Source of the DNA: Mycolicibacterium monacense
GTDB taxonomy: Bacteria; Actinomycetota; Actinomycetes; Mycobacteriales; Mycobacteriaceae
Assembly (NCBI RefSeq): GCF_010731575.1
Contig: NZ_AP022617.1
Coordinates: forward strand, 1,240,001 to 1,304,000
Reading direction: 5' to 3'
DNA: 64,000 bases
Shown here: one piece after another, positions 36,809 through 45,550 of the stretch
How the letters are laid out: each line of letters starts with the position of its first letter
Position numbering within the stretch: position 1 is the stretch's first letter
Notes under the pieces: model-generated
The model's database searches: none
What the model was told of the DNA's origin: nothing
What the model saw: only the letters and a program-made list of their open reading frames with translations
Made by a program: the position numbers and the translations under genes

Positions 36809-38629
36809 ATGAGTGCAGCACCCACCTTGAAAAAGGCGCTCAACCAGCGCCAACTGCGGATGATCGCCATCGGCGGCGTCATCGGCGCCGGACTGTTCGT
36901 GGGGTCCGGGGTGGTGATCGCCGACACCGGGCCCGGCTCTTTCCTCACCTACGCGATGAGTGGCGTGCTCATCATCATGGTGATGCGGATGCTCGCCGAG
37001 ATGGCGGTGGCCAATCCGTCCACGGGCTCGTTCGCCGACTACTCGCGCAACGCCCTGGGCAACTGGGCGGGTTTCTCCGTCGGGTGGCTCTACTGGTACT
37101 TCTGGGTCATCGTCGTCGGATTCGAGGCGATCGCGGGCGCGAAGATCATCCAGTACTGGATCGACGTCCCGCTGTGGGCGTCCTCGCTGGTGTTCATGGT
37201 GCTGATGACGGCGACCAACCTGTTCTCGGTGAAGTCCTACGGCGAGTTCGAGTTCTGGTTCGCCGGGATCAAGGTCGCCGCGATCGTGGCCTTCATCGCG
37301 CTCGGTGCGCTGTTCGTGGTGGGGCTGTGGCCGGGTAAGGACGCCGACTTCTCGAATCTGACCGCGCACGGCGGCTTCATGCCGATGGGCTTCGGGGTGA
37401 TCACCGTGGGGATCGTGACGGTGATCTTCTCGATGGTGGGCGCCGAGATCGCGACGATCGCGGCCGCCGAGTCGGCGGACCCCGAGCGGGCGGTGTCCAA
37501 GGCCGCGAACTCGGTGATCGTGCGCATCCTGCTGTTCTACGTGGGCTCCGCGCTGCTGCTCGTGACGATCCTGCCGTGGAACGACGAGGGGATCGCTGCG
37601 TCACCGTTCGTCGCGGCGTTCACCGAGATGGGCATTCCCTATGCCGACCACGTGATGAACGCCGTCGTGCTCACCGCGGTGCTGAGCTGTCTGAACTCCG
37701 GGATGTACACGGCGTCGCGCATGCTGTTCGTCCTCGCCGCCCGGCGGGAAGCGCCGCCCTCGCTGGTCCGGGTGACCCGCAGGGGAGTGCCGGCACAGGC
37801 GATCCTGGCGTCGTCGGTGGTCGGGTTCCTGTGCGTGATCGCCGCGGCGGTGTCACCGGACACCATCTTCGCGTTCCTGCTCAACTCCAGCGGCGCCATC
37901 ATCCTGTTCGTCTACCTGCTCATCGCCGTCTCCCAGATCATCCTGCGCAGGCGCACACCGGATTCCGAACTGCGCGTGAAGATGTGGCTCTTCCCGGTGC
38001 TGTCGGTGCTCACCGCGGTCGGGATCGTGGCGATCCTGGTGCAGATGTTCATCGACGACGCGCTGCGGTCCCAGTTGGTGCTGAGCCTGCTGTCCTGGGG
38101 AGTGGTGCTGTTGCTCTACTTCGCCAACAAGCACTTCCTCAAGCGCCGGCCGACCAAGGCAGGGGTCACCGGCACCGGCAAACCGCATCGGGTCCTCGTG
38201 CTGGCCAACCAGACCGTCAACTCGACGGAGCTGCTCGACGAGCTGCACCGGATCGGCGCCGATCAGGAGACGCACTACTTCGTGGTGGTGCCGGTCAGCC
38301 CGATCGAGACGGGCACGGCCGAGACGCACGGACCGCTCGACGTCGAGGAGGCCACCCAGAAGGCCGCCTCCGAACGCCTCGACCTGACGCTGAACGCGTT
38401 GCGCGGGCACGACTTCACCGCCGACGGCGAGCTCGGCGACCGCCGGCCGCTGCGGGCGCTGGCCGACGCCGTCGAGAGTTTCGACCCCGACCAGATCGTC
38501 ATCTCGACGCTGCCGCCCGAGAAGTCGGTGTGGCAGCGCTTCGACGTCGTCGACCGGGCCCGCGCACAGCACAGGGTTCCGGTGACCCACGTGGTCGCCA
38601 CGGGCGCCGAAGCCACGGCCACGCCATGA
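36809..38629 (+). CDS. APC-superfamily amino-acid permease with C-terminal USP-like domain
   Basis: A 606-residue protein. Residues 1-450 form a twelve-helix APC permease of the GabP/CycA/AnsP group (IAIGGVIGAGLFVGSGVVI at about 20; MLAEMAVANPSTGSF; SMVGAEIATIAAAESADP). The last 145 residues are a soluble alpha/beta domain (HRVLVLANQTVNSTELLDELH, ALADAVESFDPDQIVISTLPP) that resembles a universal-stress-protein fold. The ATG at 36809 is preferred; a GTG at 36776 overlapping the glpD1 stop leaves no room for a ribosome site. It overlaps the separate USP gene by four bases. The substrate is probably an amino acid or GABA. Confidence 0.9.
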   Translation: MSAAPTLKKALNQRQLRMIAIGGVIGAGLFVGSGVVIADTGPGSFLTYAMSGVLIIMVMRMLAEMAVANPSTGSFADYSRNALGNWAGFSVGWLYWYFWVIVVGFEAIAGAKIIQYWIDVPLWASSLVFMVLMTATNLFSVKSYGEFEFWFAGIKVAAIVAFIALGALFVVGLWPGKDADFSNLTAHGGFMPMGFGVITVGIVTVIFSMVGAEIATIAAAESADPERAVSKAANSVIVRILLFYVGSALLLVTILPWNDEGIAASPFVAAFTEMGIPYADHVMNAVVLTAVLSCLNSGMYTASRMLFVLAARREAPPSLVRVTRRGVPAQAILASSVVGFLCVIAAAVSPDTIFAFLLNSSGAIILFVYLLIAVSQIILRRRTPDSELRVKMWLFPVLSVLTAVGIVAILVQMFIDDALRSQLVLSLLSWGVVLLLYFANKHFLKRRPTKAGVTGTGKPHRVLVLANQTVNSTELLDELHRIGADQETHYFVVVPVSPIETGTAETHGPLDVEEATQKAASERLDLTLNALRGHDFTADGELGDRRPLRALADAVESFDPDQIVISTLPPEKSVWQRFDVVDRARAQHRVPVTHVVATGAEATATP

Positions 38630-39504
38630 CGATCGTCGCCGGGTTCAGCGCCAGCCGGCAGGGCAGCGCACCGCTGCATCTGGCGGCCGAGATCGCCCGG
38701 TGCACCTTCGACCGGATCATCGCCGCGGCGATCGTCGAGCGGCCGTGGCCGCCTCGCGGCGACCCGGTCGAGGAGGAGTACCTGCGCTACGTCACGGCCG
38801 CGGCGCGCACGTCACTCGAACGGGTGGTCGCCGAGATGTCCGGCGACGCCGATGTGTCGGTCGTCGTGCACAAGGCGGCGTCGGTACCCGAAGGTCTGAC
38901 CGAGCTCGCGGCGCACCACCACGCCGACGTGGTCGTGGTGGGCTCCTCGTCGTCCGGTCTGCTCGGCCGGGTCGCGCTGGGCAGCGTGACCGACCGCCTC
39001 GTGCACACCGCCGCGGTGCCGGTGGCGATCGCACCGCGCAGCTATCCGCCGAGCCGGGAGCCGATCCGGCGGCTGACCGTCGCCTACGGTGGGCACGCCG
39101 ACGCCGTCCGGTTGATCGAGACCGCCACCGAACTCGCGGTGCGGTGGTCGGCGCGGCTGCGGATCGCGTCGTTCTCGGTGCGGCCGGTCGCGGTGTTCAG
39201 CGGGTCGATCGAACCGTCCGCGGAAAGCCTCGTCGTCGAGCAGTGGTCGAGGCGCACCGCCGACGAAATCACCAAGCAGCTCAACGAGATTCGGGCCCAC
39301 ATCGCCGCCCCCGACGCCGAGGTGGTCGTCGGGGTCTCCCACGACTGGCGTACCGCCGTCGAGGACGTGGCCTGGGAGCCGGGCGATCTGCTTCTGCTCG
39401 GCTCCGGTGCGGCCGGGCCTGCCGCGCACGTGTTCCTCGGGTCGGCCGCCGCGAAGATCCTGCGGCACAGCCCCGTTCCGGTGATGATCGTCCCGAGGCG
39501 CTGA
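38626..39504 (+). CDS. Tandem universal stress protein
   Basis: A 292-residue protein made of two USP domains (about 1-140 and 145-292). Each has the beta-strand start (MTIVAGFSASRQGS; LTVAYGGHADAV) and the nucleotide-binding VVVGSSSSGLLGRVALGSVTDRLVHTAAVPVAI type segment, which is better conserved in the first domain; the second reads LLLLGSGAAGPAAHVFLGSAAA. The ATG overlaps the permease stop (ATGA). Together with the USP-like tail of the permease this suggests that transport and a stress or energy signal are linked. Confidence 0.9.
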   Translation: MTIVAGFSASRQGSAPLHLAAEIARCTFDRIIAAAIVERPWPPRGDPVEEEYLRYVTAAARTSLERVVAEMSGDADVSVVVHKAASVPEGLTELAAHHHADVVVVGSSSSGLLGRVALGSVTDRLVHTAAVPVAIAPRSYPPSREPIRRLTVAYGGHADAVRLIETATELAVRWSARLRIASFSVRPVAVFSGSIEPSAESLVVEQWSRRTADEITKQLNEIRAHIAAPDAEVVVGVSHDWRTAVEDVAWEPGDLLLLGSGAAGPAAHVFLGSAAAKILRHSPVPVMIVPRR

Positions 39505-39537
39505 CCGGGCCACCTGACGGTGACTGGTGTTGCGGCG

Positions 39538-39921
39538 CTACGCGGCCATCGCGTCGTAGAGGCGCGCGATCTCGGCCGGTGCGACGTCGACCTGGCACTG
39601 CTGCCGAAGGGTGCGCAACGGCTGGGCGATGCGCTGCAGATCGGCCCACTCCTGCGGGTTGGCGACGAAGTAGTTCCGAATCACCGCCTCACCACCGGAA
39701 CCGGCGTTGGTGATCGCGTCGTTCGCGCCGGGGTGGCTGTTGAGATATGCGGCGGTCTGCCCCGAGACCGACGACAGGGCGCTGCTCAGTCCGGCAGCGG
39801 TGCACTGGGGCTGCGCCGAAGCCGACGGTATGGCGATGGTGGCGGCCGCGACCCCCAGCAGGGCGCCGGTGCTGAGCACGCCGGCGAGTTTACGGCGCAT
39901 GGTGATGCCCGATGTGATCAT
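39538..39921 (-). CDS. Secreted hemophore-related protein
   Basis: A 127-residue exported protein with a signal peptide (MRRKLAGVLSTGALLGVAAA after a short lead, cut near SASA-QPQC) and a small helical mature domain of about 90 residues. Two cysteines (QPQCTAAG near its start and LRQQCQVD near its end) can form the single disulfide typical of mycobacterial hemophore-like proteins such as Rv0203. The motifs LSSVSGQTAAYLNSHP and ANPQEWADLQRIAQPL match that family, whose members bind haem extracellularly. The ATG at 39921 has GGGGAG four bases upstream. It is monocistronic and convergent with the USP gene. Confidence 0.82.
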   Translation of the reverse strand: MITSGITMRRKLAGVLSTGALLGVAAATIAIPSASAQPQCTAAGLSSALSSVSGQTAAYLNSHPGANDAITNAGSGGEAVIRNYFVANPQEWADLQRIAQPLRTLRQQCQVDVAPAEIARLYDAMAA

Positions 39922-40069
39922 TTTTCTCCCCTTGATTTCCGGCGATGATCCTTCCCCCGACGCCGTTCCCCACGCTACGCGCCGCCGGCGCTGCTGCCAG
40001 GCAGACGCAGAAATCCCCGGCGACGCCATGCGGCGGCCGGGGATCTTCCGGGTGTTCTGCGTAGAGCGC

Positions 40070-41491
40070 CTACAGCGGGATGTTCTTGTGCCGGCCGCGG
40101 CGGGCGGGCGCCTCGGCCAGCGCCTGGGTCAGCTTGCTGCGGGTGTGGGCGGGGTCGATCTTCTCGTCCACCACGCCGATCTCGATGGCGGAGTCCACGC
40201 CGCCGGCGATGCGTTCGTGTTCGGCGGCGAGCTCCTCGTGCAGCGCCTCGCGGTCCTCGGGGGCGGCGGCGGCCAGCTTCTTCTTGTGCAGGATGCCGAC
40301 CGCGGCCTTGGCGCCCATGACGGCGACCTCGGCGTCGGGCCAGGCGAAGACCTTCGTCGCACCCAGCGACCGCGAGTTCATCGCGATGTAGGCGCCGCCG
40401 TAGATCTTGCGGGTGACCAGCGTGACGCGCGGGACGGTGGCCTCACCGAACGCGTGCAGCAGCTTGGCGCCGCGGCGGACCACGCCGCCCCACTCCTGAT
40501 CCACGCCGGGCAGGTAGCCCGGCACGTCGACGACGACGACCAGCGGGATGCCGAACGCATCGCACAGCCGCACGAAACGCGCGGCCTTCTCGGCGCTTTC
40601 GGAGTTCAGGCAGCCGCCCAGCCGCAGCGGGTTGTTGGCCAGCACGCCGACGGTGCGCCCGGCCAGCCGGCCGAGGCCGACGACCATCGACGGCGCCCAC
40701 TTGCCCTGGAACTCCTCGAACGGCACGCCGTCGTCGAGCAGTGCGGTGATCAGCGGGTGCACGTCGTAGGCGCGCCGCGCCGACTCCGGCAGCAGCGCGG
40801 CCAAGTCGCTGTCCTGGGCTTCGGCCTTGGTGCGGTCGAAATGGCCCTGCTGGCTGAACAGTCCGACCAGGCGGCGACCGCGCTCGTAGGCGTCGAGTTC
40901 ATCGCTGGCGACGATGTGGCAGACACCGGACTTCTTGTGGTGGGCCTCGGGTCCGCCGAGCGAGACCATGTCGACGTCCTCGCCGGTGACGCTGCGCACC
41001 ACGTCGGGGCCGGTCACGAAGACCTTGCTGTCGGGCGCCATCACGATCACGTCGGTCAGGGCCGGTCCGTAGGCGGCGCCGCCCGCGGCGAAACCGACGA
41101 CCACGGAAATCTGCGGGATGTAGCCGGACGCCCGGATCATGGCCTCGAACACCAGACCGACCGCGTGCAGGGCCTTGACCCCCTCGGCCAGGCGGGCGCC
41201 GCCGGAGTGCCAGATGCCGACGATCGGGCTCTGTTCCTCGATCGCGGTGTCGTAGGCGTTGACGATGTGGCGGCAGCCCTCGACGCCCATGGCGCCGCCC
41301 ATCACGGTCCCGTCGGTGCAGAACGCGATGCTGCGGACGCCGTTGACGGTGCCGGCCGCGGCGAGCACACCCGAGCGGTCCCGCTCGTGCAGCAACTCGA
41401 CGGTGCCGTCATCGAAGAACGTGCGCAGGCGCAGCAGCGGATCGCGCGGGTCGAGCGTTTCGCCGACCGTCTCGGGGGCCATGACCGTCAT
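40070..41491 (-). CDS. accD6: Acetyl/propionyl-CoA carboxylase beta subunit AccD6
   Basis: A 473-residue carboxyltransferase. The N-terminal half has RSIAFCTDGTVMGGAMG and IVGIWHSGGARLAEG; the C-terminal half has VVDVPGYLPGVDQEWGG and VTRKIYGGAYIAMNSRSLGA, the acyl-CoA- and biotin-binding halves of the family. With an AccA alpha subunit it makes malonyl-CoA for FAS-II. AGGAGG lies six bases before the ATG. It is the last gene of the fabD-acpM-kasA-kasB-accD6 operon, matching Rv2247. Confidence 0.95.
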   Translation of the reverse strand: MTVMAPETVGETLDPRDPLLRLRTFFDDGTVELLHERDRSGVLAAAGTVNGVRSIAFCTDGTVMGGAMGVEGCRHIVNAYDTAIEEQSPIVGIWHSGGARLAEGVKALHAVGLVFEAMIRASGYIPQISVVVGFAAGGAAYGPALTDVIVMAPDSKVFVTGPDVVRSVTGEDVDMVSLGGPEAHHKKSGVCHIVASDELDAYERGRRLVGLFSQQGHFDRTKAEAQDSDLAALLPESARRAYDVHPLITALLDDGVPFEEFQGKWAPSMVVGLGRLAGRTVGVLANNPLRLGGCLNSESAEKAARFVRLCDAFGIPLVVVVDVPGYLPGVDQEWGGVVRRGAKLLHAFGEATVPRVTLVTRKIYGGAYIAMNSRSLGATKVFAWPDAEVAVMGAKAAVGILHKKKLAAAAPEDREALHEELAAEHERIAGGVDSAIEIGVVDEKIDPAHTRSKLTQALAEAPARRGRHKNIPL

Positions 41492-41547
41492 TCAAATCCT
41501 CCTAGTGCCCGTTCCGATGTCAGCTGACTGTCGAGAAGCTGTGGTGC

Positions 41548-42810
41548 TCAGTACTTCCCGAAAGCGAGCGCGACGTTGTGCCCACCGAATCCGAACGAAT
41601 TGTTGATCGCGTACTGGTAGTTACCGGGGCGCGGAGAGCCGGCGACGACGTCGAGGTCGATCTCCGGATCCAGGTTCTTCAGGTTGAGGGTCGGGGGGAT
41701 GACGCCGTTCTTGAGCGCCAGCACCGTCAGGATGGACTCCACCGCGCCGACGGCGCCGACCGAGTGGCCGAGCGCGCCCTTGGGTGCGTAGACCGCCGGT
41801 TTGTGACCGCCCATCGCGTTGTTGATCGCCTTGCCCTCGGCGACGTCACCGACACTGGTGCCGGTGGCGTGCGCGTTGACGTGGTCGATGTCGGTCGGCT
41901 GCAGACCGGCCAGCTGGATGGCGCGGGTCATGGCCCACCCGGCCTGTTCACCGTTGGGGTCCGGCGCCACGATGTGGTAGCCGTCCGAGGTGACGCTCGC
42001 ACCCATGATGCGGGCCAGGATGTTGGCGCCGCGGGCCTTGGCGTGTTCCTCGGTCTCGATGACCAGGAGCGCACCGCCCTCGCCGAAGACGAAGCCGTTG
42101 CGGTCCTTGTCGAACGGGCGGCAGGCGCCGGCCGGATCGTCGTTGGTGGTCGACAGCACGATGCGCATCTGCGCGAACCCCGCGATCGGCACCGCTTCGA
42201 TCCGGGTCTCGACACCGCCGCAGATCGCGATGTCGGCCTCGCCCAGCACGATGTTGCGCCAGGCCTGGGCGATGCCCTCGGAGCCGGAGGCGCAGGCCGA
42301 GACCGGGGTGATGACCCCGGCCCTGGCCTTGCGCTCCAGACCCACCGCGGCGGCGGCCGCGTTGGGCATGTACATCTGCACGGCCAACGGTGACACGGCC
42401 TTGAGACCCTTGGCACGCATCCCGTCGTAGCTGAACACGAGCTCCTCGGTGGAGCCCATGCCCGTGCCGATCGAGACCATCAGCCGACGCGGGTCGACCT
42501 CCGGGGAACCGGCGTTCGCCCAGACCCGCCGGCCCAGCACGGTCGACATCTTCTGCAGGTAGGACAGACGGCGCAGCTCGACACGCGTGAGCTCACTGTC
42601 GAAGTCCTCCAGCAGATGCCCGCCGATCCGGACCGGGAGGTCGTACTCCTCGACGAACGGATCCTCGAGCGTGCGGATACCGCTCTGCCCGTCGAGTAGA
42701 CGCTGCCAGGTGGTCTCCGCATCGGTAGCCAGGGCGGTCGTCATGGCAACTCCCGTGACGACCACGTTGGGGAAACCGTTCCCCGTCGAAAGCCTGGTTA
42801 ACCGTGCCAT
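41548..42810 (-). CDS. kasB: Beta-ketoacyl-ACP synthase KasB
   Basis: A 420-residue elongating condensing enzyme of mycolic-acid FAS-II. The catalytic Cys is in VSACASGSE, the two histidines in HATGTSVGD and GHSVGAVG. It is about 60 per cent alike to the adjacent KasA by eye and carries a short N-terminal extension ([13 protein letters not shown]). Being the second synthase gene, next to accD6, identifies it as kasB; KasB extends meromycolates to full length in M. tuberculosis. GGAG lies five bases before the ATG. The gap to kasA is 39 bp. Confidence 0.95.
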   Translation of the reverse strand: MARLTRLSTGNGFPNVVVTGVAMTTALATDAETTWQRLLDGQSGIRTLEDPFVEEYDLPVRIGGHLLEDFDSELTRVELRRLSYLQKMSTVLGRRVWANAGSPEVDPRRLMVSIGTGMGSTEELVFSYDGMRAKGLKAVSPLAVQMYMPNAAAAAVGLERKARAGVITPVSACASGSEGIAQAWRNIVLGEADIAICGGVETRIEAVPIAGFAQMRIVLSTTNDDPAGACRPFDKDRNGFVFGEGGALLVIETEEHAKARGANILARIMGASVTSDGYHIVAPDPNGEQAGWAMTRAIQLAGLQPTDIDHVNAHATGTSVGDVAEGKAINNAMGGHKPAVYAPKGALGHSVGAVGAVESILTVLALKNGVIPPTLNLKNLDPEIDLDVVAGSPRPGNYQYAINNSFGFGGHNVALAFGKY

Positions 42811-42849
42811 TACTGCTCCGTATGTGTCTTTCCGTTGGTCGTGCGCTAC

Positions 42850-44100
42850 TCAGTAACGACCGAACGCCAAGGCCACATTGTGGCCGCCGAATCCGAACGA
42901 GTTGTTGATGGCGTACTGGTAGTCGCCATACCGTGGCTCGCCCGCAACGACATCGAGATCGATCTCGGGGTCCGGTGTCTCGTAGTTCAGTGTCGGCGGG
43001 ATGACGCCGTCACGCAGTGCGAGCACCGTGAGGATCGACTCGAGCGCACCGACCGCCCCGATGGAGTGGCCGAGCGCCGACTTCGGCGCGTACACCGCGG
43101 CGTGCTCCACACCGGCGACCCGGATGGCGTTGGCCTCGGCCGTGTCACCGATCGGCGTCGCGGTGGCGTGTGCGTTGACGTGGTTGACGTCCTTGGGATC
43201 GATCCCCGCAGTCTCCATCGCACGCTTCATCGCGTGGCCGGCCCGAAGACCGTCCGCGGCCGGGGCCACCATGTGGAACGCGTCGCTGGTGATGCCCGCG
43301 CCCATGAGGCGGGCCAACGGCTTGGCGCCGCGGGCCAGGGCATGCTCCTCGGTCTCGATGATCATCATCGCCCCGGCTTCGCCGAACACGAACCCGTCGC
43401 GGTTCTTGTCGAACGGCCGCGACGCCCCGGCGGGGTCGTCGTTGCGGGTCGACATGGCGCGCATCATCGAGAACGCCGCGATGGGCAGCGCCTCGATGCC
43501 GCCCTCCACGCCGCCGACGACGGCGAAGTCCGCGTCACCCATGACGATCTGACGCCAGCCGTGCGCGATCGCCTCCGAGCCGGACGAGCAGGCCGACACC
43601 GGGGTGATGACCCCGGCGCGGGCGCCCAGTTCCAGACCGGCGACGGCCGCCGCACCGTTCGGCATGATCATCTGGACCGCGAGCGGCGACACCTTGCGGG
43701 GGCCGCCCTCGTTCATCGCGTCGTAGGTCTCGACGATCTTCTCGCCGCCGCCCAGACCGGTGCCGATGATCACGGCGAACCGGTCCGGATCGACCTCGGG
43801 CCTGCCCGCGGTCTCCCACAGGCGACCCGAGACCAGCTTGGACATGCGCTGCACGTACGACATGCGACGCATGTCGATGCGGGTCATGTGGTCGTCGACG
43901 TTGTCGACGAGATGACCGCCGATCCGCACGGGCAGGTCCCACTTGGTGACGAAGTCGTCTTCGAGAACGCGGATGCCGCTCTCGCCAGCCAGCAGGCCCT
44001 TCCACGTGCTCTCGATGTCCGCGGCGAGCGACGTGGTGGCCTCGACGGCAGTCACCACGACGCTCGGGAAACCGCCGTTAGCAGTGGAAGGCCTGGTCAC
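42850..44100 (-). CDS. kasA: Beta-ketoacyl-ACP synthase KasA
   Basis: A 416-residue condensing enzyme, the same length as M. tuberculosis KasA, so the catalytic Cys ([15 protein letters not shown]) and histidines ([22 protein letters not shown]) fall at the equivalents of Cys171, His311 and His345. KasA carries out the initial FAS-II elongation and is the target of thiolactomycin. The GTG start overlaps the acpM stop (GTGA), and the N-terminus [20 protein letters not shown] is almost the same as in M. tuberculosis. Confidence 0.97.
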   Translation of the reverse strand: MTRPSTANGGFPSVVVTAVEATTSLAADIESTWKGLLAGESGIRVLEDDFVTKWDLPVRIGGHLVDNVDDHMTRIDMRRMSYVQRMSKLVSGRLWETAGRPEVDPDRFAVIIGTGLGGGEKIVETYDAMNEGGPRKVSPLAVQMIMPNGAAAVAGLELGARAGVITPVSACSSGSEAIAHGWRQIVMGDADFAVVGGVEGGIEALPIAAFSMMRAMSTRNDDPAGASRPFDKNRDGFVFGEAGAMMIIETEEHALARGAKPLARLMGAGITSDAFHMVAPAADGLRAGHAMKRAMETAGIDPKDVNHVNAHATATPIGDTAEANAIRVAGVEHAAVYAPKSALGHSIGAVGALESILTVLALRDGVIPPTLNYETPDPEIDLDVVAGEPRYGDYQYAINNSFGFGGHNVALAFGRY

Positions 44101-44390
44101 TGCGAGAACTTATCGCGGAGAGCGGCGGCAGCTTCGGGGTTCTCTTCCTCGAGCTTCTGGATGTAGGCGACCACGTCACCGACGGTGCGCAGACCGGCGA
44201 GGTCCTCGTCGGGGATCTTCACGCCGTACTTGTCCTCGGTCTGCACCGCGATCTCCACCATGGACAGCGAGTCGATGTCGAGGTCGTCGACGAAGGACTT
44301 CTCGGGGGTGACCTCCGACGGCTCGATGCCGGTGACCTCTTCGATGATCTCGGCGAGACCGGCGATGATTTCTTCCTGAGTGGCGGGCAC
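44097..44390 (-). CDS. acpM: Meromycolate extension acyl carrier protein AcpM
   Basis: A 97-residue acyl carrier protein. The phosphopantetheine attachment serine is in [15 protein letters not shown] (Ser at about 41). The GTG at 44390 has AAGGAG five bases upstream, and the product begins like AcpM of M. tuberculosis ([20 protein letters not shown]). It ends at LRDKFSQ and so lacks roughly the last 18 residues of the 115-residue M. tuberculosis protein, whose tail is flexible. It carries growing meromycolate chains for KasA and KasB. The stop overlaps the kasA start. Confidence 0.95.
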   Translation of the reverse strand: MPATQEEIIAGLAEIIEEVTGIEPSEVTPEKSFVDDLDIDSLSMVEIAVQTEDKYGVKIPDEDLAGLRTVGDVVAYIQKLEEENPEAAAALRDKFSQ

Positions 44391-44477
44391 GATGGCTCCT
44401 TCTATATATGTGGTGAACATGCCTCCGCGGAGCGGAGAACTCTTGAATGACGATCGATATGTGGTTGTCCCGGCGGA

Positions 44478-45422
44478 TTACAGCGAGGTGAGCCCGTCCA
44501 GGTCAGCGGGGGACTTGACGGGGTGCGTCGGAACCCCCCGAAGTTCACGTTTGGCGATGCCGACGAGTGTGCCCGCGGGCGGGAATTCGACGATCGCGGC
44601 GTTCTCGGCGTTCTCGAAGCGCTGCCGCATCGTTGCGGTACAGAGATCCCAGCGCACCGGCCGGGTGAGTTGGGCGACCAGCTTCTCGATCGCGTCCGCG
44701 GCCGAGGCTACCGGTTGGCCGTCGGCGTTCGACAACAGCGTGGCCGTGGGTTCGGCGACGGCCACCTCGCGGGCGGCGGCTTCGTAGCCGTCGAGTGCGG
44801 AGGCCATGTACCGGGTGTGGAATGCGCCCGCGGTGGCCAGCTTGCGGACGCGGGCCTTGGCCGGCGGATCCTCGGCGAGCTTGTCCAGGGCGGACACCGC
44901 ACCGGCGGCCACGATCTGACCGGCCGCGTTGCGGTTGGCGGGGACCAGGTCCAGCGCCTCGAGGCGGGCAAGGACCTCGGCCTCCTCACCACCGAGGACG
45001 GCGGCCATGCCGGTCGGCTCGAGTGCGCAGGCCTTGGCCATCTCGGCGCCGCGGGTCGCGGCCAGCTTGATGGCATCGTCGGCGGAGATCACCCCGGCGA
45101 TGGCGTAGGCGGCGATCTCCCCGACCGAGTGGCCGGCGACGACGGTGTTGTCACCTGCGCCGCCGAACAGGTCGCGTCGGGCGGCTTCTTCGTGGGCGAG
45201 CAGTGTCGCGGCCACGACCAGGGGCTGGGTCACCGCGGTGTCGGTGATCTCATCGGCGTCGGCGGTGGTGCCCAGCCTGGCGAGATCCAGGCCGCTGATC
45301 TCCGACCACGTCGCCAGGCGCTCGGCGGCGCCGGACAGCTGCAGCCACGGCTCAAGCATCCCGGGAGTCTGGGACCCCTGGCCGGGCGCGAGCAGCGCGA
45401 TCTGGGTATGCGATTGAGGCAC
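44478..45422 (-). CDS. fabD: Malonyl-CoA:ACP transacylase FabD
   Basis: A 314-residue transacylase that loads malonate onto AcpM. It begins with IALLAPGQGSQTPGML, has the nucleophile motif VVAGHSVGEIAAYAIAG (Ser at about 97), and ends in the conserved EFPPAGTLVGIAKREL. It is the first gene of the FAS-II operon. I used the GTG at 45422; its ribosome site is weak, and the next in-frame ATG would remove the conserved N-terminus. The promoter region upstream contains the TTTTGT-N9-ACAAAA inverted repeat. Confidence 0.95.
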   Translation of the reverse strand: MPQSHTQIALLAPGQGSQTPGMLEPWLQLSGAAERLATWSEISGLDLARLGTTADADEITDTAVTQPLVVAATLLAHEEAARRDLFGGAGDNTVVAGHSVGEIAAYAIAGVISADDAIKLAATRGAEMAKACALEPTGMAAVLGGEEAEVLARLEALDLVPANRNAAGQIVAAGAVSALDKLAEDPPAKARVRKLATAGAFHTRYMASALDGYEAAAREVAVAEPTATLLSNADGQPVASAADAIEKLVAQLTRPVRWDLCTATMRQRFENAENAAIVEFPPAGTLVGIAKRELRGVPTHPVKSPADLDGLTSL

Positions 45423-45488
45423 GTCTCTAAGAGAACACTGTGAAGACGACTTTGCGCCGTGTAAGAGATTATGAACCTCGTCTTATGT

Positions 45489-45509
45489 TTTTGTAGCAAG
45501 TCCACAAAA
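45489..45509. promoter_or_regulatory. Inverted repeat TTTTGT-N9-ACAAAA, candidate MabR operator
   Basis: Perfect six-base arms lie in the 128-bp gap between mabR and fabD, 67 bases upstream of the fabD start. MabR of M. tuberculosis is known to bind the fasII promoter upstream of fabD, so this AT-rich palindrome in an otherwise GC-rich region is the natural candidate operator. A TANNNT -10-like TAATCT lies nearer to fabD. Confidence 0.5.
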
Positions 45510-45550
45510 CGGCATGTGATGCGACTCCAGCGAGATCGGGCCGCAACATC

